The notes under the pieces: generated by a model
Databases searched by the model: none
What the model was told of the DNA's origin: nothing
The model's input: the letters and a program-made list of their open reading frames with translations, nothing else
Translations under genes and position numbers: made by a program
From: Athripsodes cinereus
Lineage: Eukaryota; Arthropoda; Insecta; Trichoptera; Leptoceridae
NCBI GenBank assembly: GCA_947579605.1
Contig: OX388325.1
Span: 5,389,572-5,453,571, forward strand
Length of the DNA: 64,000 nt
Direction: 5' to 3'
Shown: in pieces, positions 55,585-64,000 of the stretch
Layout: each line of letters begins with the position of its first letter
Position numbering within the stretch: the first letter of the stretch is position 1

Positions 55585-56151
55585 TTTATAGCTTACCAGC
55601 CTTTATATCATGTGTATGACTCATCGTTGACTTTTGTTCTTGTGATTTATCTGATAAATAATTAAATAAATATTGTACTTTGGACATGACACTAGGGGGA
55701 CTCTTTACATCCTGCTAGTGTTGAAAAATATATTATAACATAATATTGTTGAGTGTAATGTGTGTCATTCGTCCTTCCTCTCTGTTTCTTTTGTTAAAAA
55801 ATCAAATATTGTACTAAAGACGTGGTACTAAAGGGGACTCTTTACATCCTTCTAGTACTGAAAAATGCATTATTATTATTATTTTTATTCACATTATATA
55901 ATTATTATTTATGTTCAAATTTATATGTTCGGCAACTTTTTTACTCAATTTTCATTGTTTTGTCTCGATTTTGATGCCTTACTACTTTGTATTCTTTCAT
56001 GTATTCTTTTTATGTTATTCTTTTTATCCTGTGTAATTATGATGAACCCAAGTGTCCTGTAAGGGGCCTATGGGGAATGATTTACAATAAACAATAAACA
56101 ATTTCCCATAACTTCTATTTAGTACCTACTTCCACATTAAAGTCAATGTTG

Positions 56152-56285
56152 TTAGTTGGAAGTGATTGCGCCTTTGCGAGATAAGCTCGCCCTCTGTATA
56201 TTGATTGTATTTCATTTGAATGCAATTTATATTATGAAATTGTATGTACTGTGATCAAAATACAGTAAAGAAAAAATAAATAAAT
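56152..56285 (+). mobile_element. LINE 3' tail (TTAGTTGGAAGAGAT family)
   Basis: GTTAGTTGGAAGTGATTGCG..CTCGCCCTCTGTATATTGAT.. ending CAGTAAAGAAAAAATAAATAAA. Confidence 0.8.
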
Positions 56286-56499
56286 ACAAATGTTTTATTT
56301 TTTATTAATTTAGCATGAACTTCCACCAAGTACCCGTCGGTGGACAATATTAATAATCATATTAATTTCAAAATGTATAACAAATTTAAAACAAAATTTC
56401 AAAATTCAATATTTAAACCTATTAAATTGTCTAACTCTGATTGGATGTTTTTAATTAAATTTATTATTTTGAGAATATTATTAATTATGTAACCTTAAA

Positions 56500-56695
56500 T
56501 TCTGTTTTTTTTTGTACTTGTTTGATTGTTGCAAATATTCTTTTTATCTCTAATCTTGATGTGTAATTTTATAATCTTTGAGTTGTGTATATGTGAATTA
56601 ATATTGTATATGCTTTTGTACTGTCTTATAATTTCAACATGTCAAAGACTCACGCCGTTTGCAATTACAAATAAATAAAATAAATAAATAAAATG
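56500..56695 (+). mobile_element. LINE tail (AACATGT..ACGCCGT family)
   Basis: CAACATGTCAAAGACTCACG then CCGTTTGCAATTACAAATAA(ATAA)n. The T-rich part before it is the 3' untranslated region. Confidence 0.6.
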
Positions 56696-56954
56696 CTAGA
56701 AAGAGCCCCCTTCTCATAGTTACGCCCTTGAAACTTTGAAACTTTGAATGAAGGACCCAAATCTAATGCTATTAAATATATATAAAATTTACATAACATT
56801 ACACCACACTCCTTCCCAGGATGGACAAAAAATATACAACATCATCATACACTCTTAAAAACGAACAAAAAGATTCATGAAATTTGCTTTTTAACGAGTA
56901 TTATACATCGGCTGAGAAGGACACGGTATCTTCGAATAGACAATTTTATAATGA

Positions 56955-57165
56955 TCACTTCATCATCATCATCATGTCAGCCTCCCTGCGTCCATTGTTG
57001 AACATAGGCCTCCCCCATTGATCTCCACAGCTCTCTATCCTGGGCAGACCGCATCCAGCCGCCCCCTGCAACCCGTCATACGTCGTCCGACCATCGTGCT
57101 TGAGGCCTACCAACACTTCTTCTGCCTGTTCTAGGTCTCCACTCCAGAACTTTTTTAATATTGAT
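56955..57165 (-). pseudogene. RTE LINE C-terminus, moth-type
   Basis: Minus strand: KVLEWRPRTGRRSVGRPQAR, WSDDV, then a stop, RVAGGGWMRSAQDRELWRSM, GEAYVQQWTQGG, stop, and a GAT tandem tail. This exact block style is abundant in moth and butterfly genomes. One stop inside. Confidence 0.85.
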
Positions 57166-57747
57166 CACTTATCAATATTAAAAAGTCATTCTTTTTAAAT
57201 GTACCGTTTAGCGTAAAAACCATAACAAGGCCCCATTCAAGAATCAAAACACCTCCTGAACAATAGGGTCTATAACTCTGCCTTCAACACTTCCACAATC
57301 TTTAGTGTTCGCAAATCATAGGGACTTTCGTTCCATGGCAACGGACCAATCACGCAGACGGCACGGTCAAAATAGTTTGCCAGACCAACGCGGCACCGCA
57401 AGTTAAACAATTGAAATATTTATTTGTGGAATTGAAAACAGCTATATTATTTTTTCCATTACTTGATATTGAATATACAAAGGGTACCGTATATTCTTTA
57501 CAGTTATTTGTTTGTAGAATTGAAAACGTGGCGTTGATTGTGTTTATTACCAATTAAATCAATATTGTCGAACTTTTCTTCTTGTTGAACTTTAGAACTA
57601 GACAGTCAACTGTGTTTGTGTTTTTGTTGTCTGTACAAAAGACGATTAAAAAAATATTAGAATGGCTCAAATCACTCAGTTTTGGGTGCATGGTATTTTA
57701 TATATTATATTTAAGCTGACCAACTGTTTATTTTTCTAAATATGTCA
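57166..57747. other. No gene seen
   Basis: 57325-57410 (CGTTCCATGGCAACGGACCA..) is GC-richer but has no supported frame. The rest is AT-rich. Confidence 0.35.
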
Positions 57748-57820
57748 AAGGACGTCGATGTTGGAACACAACGTTTTCGAAAAATGTGCCGCGCTGCAAG
57801 TCTAGTATGTCTATGTTGTA
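57748..57820 (+). repeat. Second copy of the 977-1045 repeat
   Basis: CGTCGATGTTGGAACACAAC and GCGCTGCAAGTCTAGTATGT as at 0.98 kb. Confidence 0.5.
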
Positions 57821-57828
57821 ATGTGCTA

Positions 57829-58053
57829 TTATTCTATAAGTATTGTTCCATCATTATAATTTCTCTGCCTAAGTTTTCTCGTTTCTACAATGGGTGTCTC
57901 CTCTGAAGTGTGGAAATATTTGCCCTTTAGATATGGGTGGGTGTGTGGGTGAGCAGACAGAACACATCGGAAACATTTCTCGTGTAATAAACAGCAGTTT
58001 GATTGATATTTAGGTACAACACCGTTGACAGTTTCCCAACACTTAGTTGACAA
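57829..58053 (-). pseudogene. Possible piggyBac-like C-terminal finger fragment
   Basis: Minus strand: MSTKCWETVNGVVPKYQSNC, CLLHEKCFRCVLSAHPHTH. The K-Y-x-x-x-C-x..C-F order recalls the C-terminal finger of piggyBac proteins (compare TKYTCNQCNLCLCISCFPLYH at 3.84 kb). It lies beside the repeat that also accompanies the 1.06 kb fragment. The match is short, so this is tentative. Confidence 0.35.
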
Positions 58054-58210
58054 CTATGTAAGTATCTGACAAAAGTAATCATAATACTATTATGTACACA
58101 CAGTAGGGACTTACCAAAGCTTCGTGTTAACGGTTAACAATTAAATTAACATTTTCGTTTAAACTGTGATTAACTTTTAACTGTTCTGGAGCCTAAGTCG
58201 CATTGCTCGT

Positions 58211-58307
58211 ACCGTCAGTAACGCTACATTATCTCCATGGTAACAACGGAAATCGCTAATGTCTCACAGTTATTGTTACCATGGAGATAATGTAGCATTA
58301 CTGACGG
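58211..58307. repeat. Foldback of 97 bp
   Basis: ACCGTCAGTAACGCTACATT.. with ATCTCCATGGTAACAA pairs almost fully with the inverse on the right. The loop is about 28 bases. Confidence 0.8.
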
Positions 58308-58409
58308 TATGTACAATCTGGCGATAGGTACAATCCTATCTACCTACACTTGGAAGTATCCAGCATATTGTGGTACCCATACTAGGTATCCCAGAATAAT
58401 ACCTACTCA

Positions 58410-58655
58410 TGAAGCTGTCATTGGGGTTTATAAGAGAGAATCGTATAAGATGTGATGTAGGCTGTACAGCTTCCAACTTATATAAATGGGGATGGATTGA
58501 TTCACCGGCGTGCACATGTGGAATGACACAAACTATCGACCATCTGATCAACGAGTGTCCCACATATGCATTCCAATGAGAACTTCAGGACTTACACGCA
58601 CTTACGGATGACGCGATCCGGTGGCTGCGGAATTTGGAGGTCAAGTTGTGAGCGA
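58410..58655 (+). pseudogene. LINE C-terminal fragment
   Basis: KLSLGFIRENRIRCDVGCTA, SNLYKWGWIDSPACTCGMTQ, TIDHLINECPTYAFQ, stop, ELQDLHALTDDAIRWLRNLE. The C-x-C-G-x-x-x-T-x-x-H-L..C-P block marks an R1/Jockey-type LINE end. Confidence 0.75.
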
Positions 58656-58689
58656 CCATAAGTAGAATAAGAGAGAATATCAGAGCCTC

Positions 58690-58800
58690 TGGTATGTCGC
58701 CCGGTAGCTTAATTGGACAAAGCACATCTCACGACAAGATGGGAGTGCGGGTTCAAGTCCCGTTTGGGATACTACCAAATGAGGTGACGTTGTCTTTTCT
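58690..58800 (+). mobile_element. tRNA-derived SINE head, family 3
   Basis: TAGCTTAATTGGACAAAGCA (D-arm/A box), an anticodon-like arm CATCT..AGATG, and GCGGGTTCAAGTCCCGT (T arm/B box). The acceptor arm does not pair, so it is not a working tRNA gene. Confidence 0.65.
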
Positions 58801-58985
58801 AAGCCTTATATGGTAGTTTCATGTGTTAAATTGACATAATTTAAAAACAATCGTTTTCTTTCATTCTTCCTTAACAATTTAATTGAATAATATCGATAAA
58901 GTTCCTTACGTATCAACACAGTAAATAATTTCTGTTAATTTTTCTGAGGTGCGGGGCCCTGAGTATCTTTTCTGACTCCTGAGCC

Positions 58986-59107
58986 CCTAGACAAACACTC
59001 ACTTGGCGATCGACTACAAACGAATTTTTGATAATTGCAACAATAACGCATAATTATACGGTACATGTAGGTAGATTGTCGAAAAGTTCGCCAGTAGTCG
59101 ATCGCTA
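58986..59107. repeat. Foldback of about 122 bp
   Basis: TAGACAAAC.CTCACTTGGCG + ATCGACTAC pairs with GTAGTCGATCGCTAAGTACGG + TTTGTCTA. Confidence 0.75.
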
Positions 59108-59505
59108 AGTACGGTTTGTCTACGGGCTCTGGCTCTCTGAAATAATTAACTGTACCACTTGTTTCATCAAAATAATAATGACTCAGTGAGTACTTAATGA
59201 ATGTTTCTTTTGCGTTAACGATAAACGTAGTTAAAATCCGCGATTAACAGTGCTCAGCTTTGGTACTCAGCTAGAAGTTGTATTATATTAGAAATAAGGG
59301 CTCTACTTGCTTGTCAACTTGCATACCAAATTAATAACAATAATAATAATAACATGACAAGAATGTCGCATTCACTTATTTGGGGGCGCTAGTAGTAGGT
59401 ATCTTCGTAATTATTACAATTTGTCTCACATTACGCACTGTAAGCAATTAAAATCATGAAGCTTCATTTTTAGTTCACCTATCCCATAGTGAAAGGAGCA
59501 AATTA
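59108..59505. other. No gene seen
   Basis: AT-rich, with a short AATAATAAT run near 59335. Nothing assigned. Confidence 0.35.
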
Positions 59506-59513
59506 TTAATAAC

Positions 59514-59977
59514 TAGAGACCTGAATTTTTCGGTGTTGTTTTTTTTTGGAAAATCGGTGTTATTTTATAGAAAAGCGGTGTTATTTCTTTTTTAGAAAAG
59601 TGGTATTATTTTCGAAAAATCGGCGTTATTTTTTCTAGTAAAATAGTGTTATTTCCAAGAAATGTATGTTTTTTTACAAAGAAATATAAATTAAGAGAAA
59701 TCAACACAAGATTTAAATTGGCATGTTTTATTTGCACTGTAAATGATAATATGCTTAAATAATTTATGTAGGTAACAAACATTCAAAATTGTTTGAAAAA
59801 TTACAAAAGTTATTAAAAATTACCAAAAATATCCAAATGTGTGTGCGAAAATGTCGTAAAGAGTCAAATTTCGGTGTTATTTTTCTAAAACGTGAAAATT
59901 CGCGTAAAGCGTGAAAAAAGTGCGAAATTCGCGAATATAATAGGTTAAATCGTAAACGCGAAAAATTCAGGTCTCCA
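59514..59977. mobile_element. hAT-type MITE (ends TAGAGACCTGAATTTTTCG)
   Basis: Ends TAGAGACCTGAATTTTTCG and (inverted) TGGAGACCTGAATTTTTCGC, flanked by TTAATAAC (59506-59513, 59978-59985). The left end stacks CGGTGTTATTTT words. Confidence 0.85.
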
Positions 59978-59998
59978 TTAATAACAAAACAATAATTT

Positions 59999-62064
59999 CA
60001 GTCTATTCACTAAGTCTGTATTAAGGTAGTAGAATTCCATGATGTTTAACAGAGTTTGACTATTTTTATGCCGTAGGTACAAATTTAAAAGAGGTATGTT
60101 TATAAAAGAGGTATGTTAAAAAACAAAACAAAATATCAGTCTATTCACTAAGTCGGTATTTAGGTAGTAGAATTCCATGATGTGTAACATAGCTTGACTA
60201 TTTTTATGCCGTAGGTACAAATTTAAAAGAGGTATGTTAAAAAACAAAACAAAAATATCAGTCTATTCACTAAGTTGGTATTTAGGTACTAAAATTCCAT
60301 GATGTATAACAGAGTTTGACTATTTTTATGCCGTAGGTACAAATTTAAAAGAGGTATGTTTATAAAAGAGGTATGTTAAAAAACAAAACAAAATATCAGT
60401 CTATTCACTAAGTCGGTATTTAGGTAGTAGAATTCCATGATGTATAACAGAGTTTGACTATTTTTATGCCGTAGGTACAAATTTAAAAGAGGTATGTTTA
60501 TAAAAGAGGTATGTTAAAAAACAAAACAAAATATCAGTCTATTCACTAAGTCGGTATTTAGGTAGTAGAATTCCATGATGTGTAACATAGCTTGACTATT
60601 TTTATGCCGTAGGTACAAATTTAAAAGAGGTATGTTAAAAAACAAAACAAAAATATCAGTCTATTCACTAAGTTGGTATTTAGGTACTAGAATTCCATGA
60701 TGTTTAACAGAGTTTGACTATTTTTATGCCGTAGGTACAAATTTAAAAGAGGTATGTTTATAAAAGAGGTATGTTAAAAAACAAAACACAATATCAGTCT
60801 ATTCACTAAGTCGGTATTTAGGTACTAGAATTCCATGATGTTTAACAGAGTTTGACTATTTTTATGCCGTAGGTACAAATTTAAAAGAGGTATGTTTATA
60901 AAAGAGGTATGTTAAAAAACAAAACAAAATATCAGTCTATTCACTAAGTCGGTATTTAGGTAGTAGAATTCCATGATGTGTAACATAAATCGTAGATTCG
61001 TAGAAATCGTAGATTCAGGGGAGCTTACTTTGACAACATTCCTGACCTCTCACTGAGACGTGAACTAGCTGATGCCTGTCTATTGAGAAAGATATGTACA
61101 TCCTCTTTGGACACTCCCCACCTACTGCAATTGGTAGATTTTTAGTGCCTTCGGTTAGAAGGTCGTTTTGGCCATTCCACTTGAACCGTCACCAGACTAA
61201 CTCGGGCTTGCGAAATCCTCTGCAAAGGATGATGAAAAACTACAACAACAAATTTAAGGATGTCGACATGTTCTGCAGTAGTTCTCATACTTTTAAAAGG
61301 TGTATCTTAAGATTACTTGAGCCGTAACAATCTCGTTCCCCTCTCCTCTCTCTCTTTTTTCCAAATATTATAAATCATTTTTGAATAAGCGATCCATTCT
61401 TCTAATAACTAATATTGTATTCTTTTGATCTTTAGTGTGTAAGTTTGACTTTATTTTTGTAATTGAAATTCTTATATATACATCTGGGTGTGCTTGGGCC
61501 TCTTTCTTCCTGGGATCTTGTCTGTCTGGCTCTTCCTGTCGTGTCTGGGGGACCTCCCGGAGCTTTCGGGTTCTGGAGTTTCATTGGATGCTTCGGGGGT
61601 GCTGGTGTGGGCTTGGGCTGGGGGGAGGGTGGTCCGAGTAAAACTATATTTATGCCTGTAATAGGGCACAGCATTGACAAATTTTATTTTATTTTTCTTT
61701 TCATTGTTTCTGTTTTTCAATCTGTATGTTGTGCCTGTTGGCGTATGATTGTGAGAAAATAAATAAATAGCTTGACTATTTTTATGCCGTAGGTACAAAT
61801 TTAAAAGAGGTATGTTAAAAAACAAAACAAAAATATCAGTCTATTCACTAAGTTGGTATTTAGGTACTAGAATTCCATGATGTATAACAGAGTTTGACTA
61901 TTTTTATGCCGTAGGTACAAATTTAAAAGAGGTATGTTTATAAAAGAGGTATGTTAAAAAACAAAACAAAATATCAGTCTATTCACTAAGTCGGTATTTA
62001 GGTAGTAGAATTCCATGATGTGTAACATAGCTTGACTATTTTTATGCCGTAGGTACAAATTTAA
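59999..62064 (+). repeat. 122/138-bp tandem array, interrupted by a LINE
   Basis: Unit starts near 59999, 60137, 60260, 60397, 60535, 60657, 60795, 60933 and, after the LINE, 61837 and 61975. Long units carry an extra 16-17 bases (TTTATAAAAGAGGTATG) that duplicate the adjacent GAGGTATG word; short units lack it. Each unit has TCACTAAGTCGGTATTTAGG and TAGAATTCCATGATG. A LINE end (about 60988-61769) splits one unit at GTGTAACATA|GCTTGACTAT. Confidence 0.93.
60988..61769 (+). pseudogene. LINE 3' end inserted in the array
   Basis: RRFRGAYFDNIPDLSLRREL, ADACLLRKICTSSLDTPHLL, then after a frameshift LVPSVRRSFWPFHLNRHQTN, SGLRNPLQRMMKNYNNKFKD, stop at 61326. A GC-rich 3' untranslated stretch follows (61490-61640, GGAGGGTGGTCCGAG), then GAGAAAATAAATAAA. 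The 5' join has three near copies of ATCGTAGATTC. Confidence 0.8.
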
Positions 62065-62300
62065 AAAATGTATGTTTATTGATCAATTTAATAGATTTAA
62101 GAATTAAATGTTGGGTTGTTTTTTTTTTGACAATTGTTTGTCTGTCAAAAATTGCGAAAAAATCGAATTTTTGACTTCTGGAACTGGAATAGATATATAG
62201 ATAGGAACTGGACAGTCGATTTGGCGTTTCATTCTCTCTCTGCCTACCCCACTTAAAGCGCAGTGTGAGGGTATAAAAAGATAGATAGTCTTCTATTTGT
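62065..62300. repeat. RTE-type 3' end trace
   Basis: 62218-62290: TTGGCGTTTCATTCTCTCTC, TGCCTACCCCACTT, then GTGTGAGGGTATAAAAAGATAGATAG. It matches the ends of the 35 and 46 kb fragments. Upstream part unassigned. Confidence 0.55.
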
Positions 62301-62879
62301 GTCATTGGCTTTAGTTTATATTACTTTCTGAATAAAAATATTTCCACGAAATTTTAAAATCGATTTATAAGCAAAGTTTGCCGGCTTATGACATAATCTA
62401 TTATAATATATATACCTATTATTTATTTATTTTTTGGGAAGAGATCAAAAAAGTTCGTGGTGTTTACAAAGTTTGACGTATTTGGTGATTTATTTTATTT
62501 TTGTATCGAAATTATTGAATAAATTATGGGTATTACGGAAAAATATGCGCATTTAAAAAAAATCACCTGTAGGTGTAATCAATCATTCATGTACAGATTA
62601 CAAGTTTTTGTAGGGAAATGTTTAAATTGGTGACCGAAAAAACAAATGATCGACTAACAACCGTTTAACTGGATTGCATATTTTATGTTTTTGACTTATT
62701 CATGCTTGCTAGTATTGACATATTTCATGATTTTTTTTGACGTAGACCTGTTGTTTCTAATAATTGTCGTCTTCTGTTTTGCAATATTTTATTTTATTTG
62801 TTATTTCTTATTGTTTGATTACTCAAAATTGATTATACAAAAATATATCGCTGAATTGTGATTATTGCGTCTGTGTTTG
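62301..62879. other. No gene seen
   Basis: AT-rich. The later part is probably the 3' untranslated region of the LINE whose tail follows. Confidence 0.35.
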
Positions 62880-62948
62880 TGTTTTGCTGTCTATTGAAAT
62901 GTTTCTTTAACATGTAAAAAGCTTACGCCGTGTTTTGATAGATATAAA
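62880..62948 (+). mobile_element. LINE tail (AACATGTAAAA..ACGCCGT family)
   Basis: TTTAACATGTAAAAAGCTTA then CGCCGTGTTTTGATAGATATAAA. It is cut at its end by the Tigger-like element at 62951. Confidence 0.6.
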
Positions 62949-62950
62949 TA

Positions 62951-63751
62951 CAGTGGAACCTCTCATAACGAGTAATTCGCATAACGAGCAAAAAAATATA
63001 TGAAAAAGTTGCTCCCATAACGAGTTACAGAGAAAGGGTAAGTCCTTTTTTCACGACATTCACTTGTGACCTTGTGAACCGGGACTTCCGCGCCAGTACA
63101 TCAGTCTGTGTTCAGCACTCGTTCCGTTGGCGCGTTGGTTTCGCATGTGATCACCCATTCTTCCAAAATTTGTATTGATATTATTGGTAATTTTTTATGT
63201 GCAATGTATTATAATCCGTGCAAAAATATCCTCTAAGAAAAAACACAAGTCTGCCAGAAGAGTATAAAAATAACTTTTGAAATGAAATGTAAAATCATTG
63301 AAGTGAGAACAAGGTGAGAGCGTGGCATATCTAGCGCGCACATACCATCGGTCAACATCAACGATCTGCACTAATCTCAAGAACAAAGATAAAATTAAGA
63401 AGATGGATGCTTCAAAAGGAGTGTCAAGAATGTCTACGAAACGGTTACGTTTAAGGTTAGTTTTCTATGTAGTTAAGAATGATTAATTATTTATCATAAA
63501 TTAATATTTTTATTTAGGTACGTTTTTTCCCTAATCTAAATTGTATTACAAGTTGTTACACTAATAAAATTACAAGAAATTTTATTTGAATAAACGTTAA
63601 TAAAAAAAAATCATTGAGTATTCTTTCGGCGTGGAACGCATTATCGTATTTTACATTGATTTCTATAGAAAAAAATGTTGCGCACAACGAGTGTTTCGCT
63701 TAACGAGTGAGAGTCTGGAACAAATAAAACTCGTTATGAGAGGTTCCACTG
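62951..63751 (+). mobile_element. pogo/Tigger element, internally deleted (ends CAGTGGAACCTCTCATAACG)
   Basis: Both ends read CAGTGGAACCTCTCATAACG inward, flanked by TA (62949-62950, 63752-63753). CATAACGAG or close words recur several times near each end. A relic of the DNA-binding domain is inside (63282-63470). Confidence 0.88.
63282..63470 (+). pseudogene. Tigger transposase N-terminus relic
   Basis: MKCKIIEVRTR, stop, then in another frame VAYLARTYHRSTSTICTNLK and NKDKIKKMDASKGVSRMS. The L-A-R-x-Y-x-x-S-x-S-T-I-x-T-x-L-K-N-K-D order is the psq/CENP-B helix-turn-helix of Tigger proteins. Broken by at least one stop and a shift, unlike the open frame at 5350-5682. Confidence 0.75.
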
Positions 63752-63753
63752 TA

Positions 63754-64000
63754 AATAAATTTACAATGTGCTAAACACATTTACATGTTACACAAATACC
63801 TAGAACAAACACGTGTTAAATAATATCTGTTTAAAGACTTGGACAAAAGTTTTGGAAATAATAATGGACAGGGATCTCTGGTAGAAGTATAAAGACGTTA
63901 TGTCCTTCCATATCCTACTAGGACTAGAACCAAAGAAAGACGATGTATGTATGTATGCACGAATGTTTTTTTTATAATTGTGTTTTTTTTTTTTATAAAT
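63754..64000. other. No feature seen
   Basis: AT-rich to the window end. A short GTATGTATGTATG tandem near 63945 may be the end of an RTE-type copy. Confidence 0.35.

Larger units (their letters stand above)
48102..56101 (+). mobile_element. LINE A (endonuclease + RT), split by two insertions
   Basis: Pieces: 48102-48275, 50883-52508, 54700-55584, then a 3' untranslated region to a tail at about 56101. Joined mentally, the frame is open throughout. Blocks in order: RGGCLIMK and VYRPPSGN (endonuclease), VCGDFNINF, NYRPISILPAISKIIEK, STCGVFCDLSKAFDCVDHDI, GVPQGSVLGPLLFLIYI | NDLP, FADDTSLILK (RT catalytic box), then a C-terminal domain ending IEEILAIKPTDS. Jockey/CR1-type order. It is 5'-truncated inside the endonuclease. 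A hAT element (48276-50874) and LINE B (52509-54695) interrupt it. The 3' region holds an imperfect doublet (GGGGACTCTTTACATCCT near 55697 and 55830). Confidence 0.85.

Noticed and set aside
58690..58775. tRNA gene
   Set aside because: The D, anticodon and T arms are recognisable, but the acceptor arm does not pair and a SINE-like body follows.
61432..61825. Overlapping frames in the GC-rich stretch
   Set aside because: They lie in the 3' untranslated part of a LINE, just before its AATAAATAAA tail, and carry no domain.
63195..63386. Minus-strand 63-codon frame
   Set aside because: The plus strand holds the Tigger DNA-binding relic (LARTYHRSTSTICTNLKNKD); the minus frame is its shadow.

Overview
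The window is AT-rich, intron-containing animal DNA dominated by transposable elements. The paired ZAD/C2H2 zinc-finger genes, the RTE-type LINE tails, tRNA-derived SINEs and a Helitron end of the form CCGGGTCAGCTAG point to an insect, most likely a moth or butterfly. The order is inferred from repeat style only.

Host or host-like genes lie in the first 20 kb. (1) 2271-3905 (+) is an unbroken 544-codon piggyBac-type transposase whose three catalytic aspartates all appear to be replaced, so it is a candidate domesticated gene. A fragment of a relative lies inverted at 1.06-1.26 kb. (2) Two ZAD zinc-finger genes stand head to head: 8458->7478 (-), which runs off a clean splice donor with no next exon in view, and 9614-11070 (+), which is complete with ten fingers. 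A hAT-type element with TTCCAAAT target duplications sits in their shared promoter. A copy of that promoter without the element is found at 15.43-15.68 kb between 40-bp direct repeats. (3) 19738->15273 (-) is a four-exon gene assembled here from splice sites and matching phases. It encodes a small single-pass membrane protein of about 167 residues.

Everything else is mobile or repetitive. Four pogo/Tigger-like families (TA target sites, CAGT ends) are present. One keeps an open frame for the DNA-binding domain alone (5350-5682). Several hAT-type non-autonomous elements have readable 8-bp duplications (8638-9331, 35849-36358, 42911-43267, 48276-50874, 59514-59977). There are also two Helitron copies, several foldback elements, tRNA-derived SINEs, a second SINE-like family whose 3' end resembles the RTE LINE tail, and many LINE remnants. 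Simple arrays include a 28-bp minisatellite (22.85-23.45 kb), a degenerate 28-bp array (43.5-44.0 kb), a 36-bp array (44.8-45.0 kb) and a 122/138-bp array (60.0-62.06 kb).

The most complex region is 48.1-56.1 kb. A LINE (endonuclease plus reverse transcriptase) is split by a 2.6-kb hAT element that itself holds two LINE pieces, and is split again by a second LINE inserted in frame. The 1121-codon open frame at 51036-54401 is the product of that nesting, not one protein. Between 37.5 and 39.1 kb, and in several shorter stretches, I see nothing I can assign.
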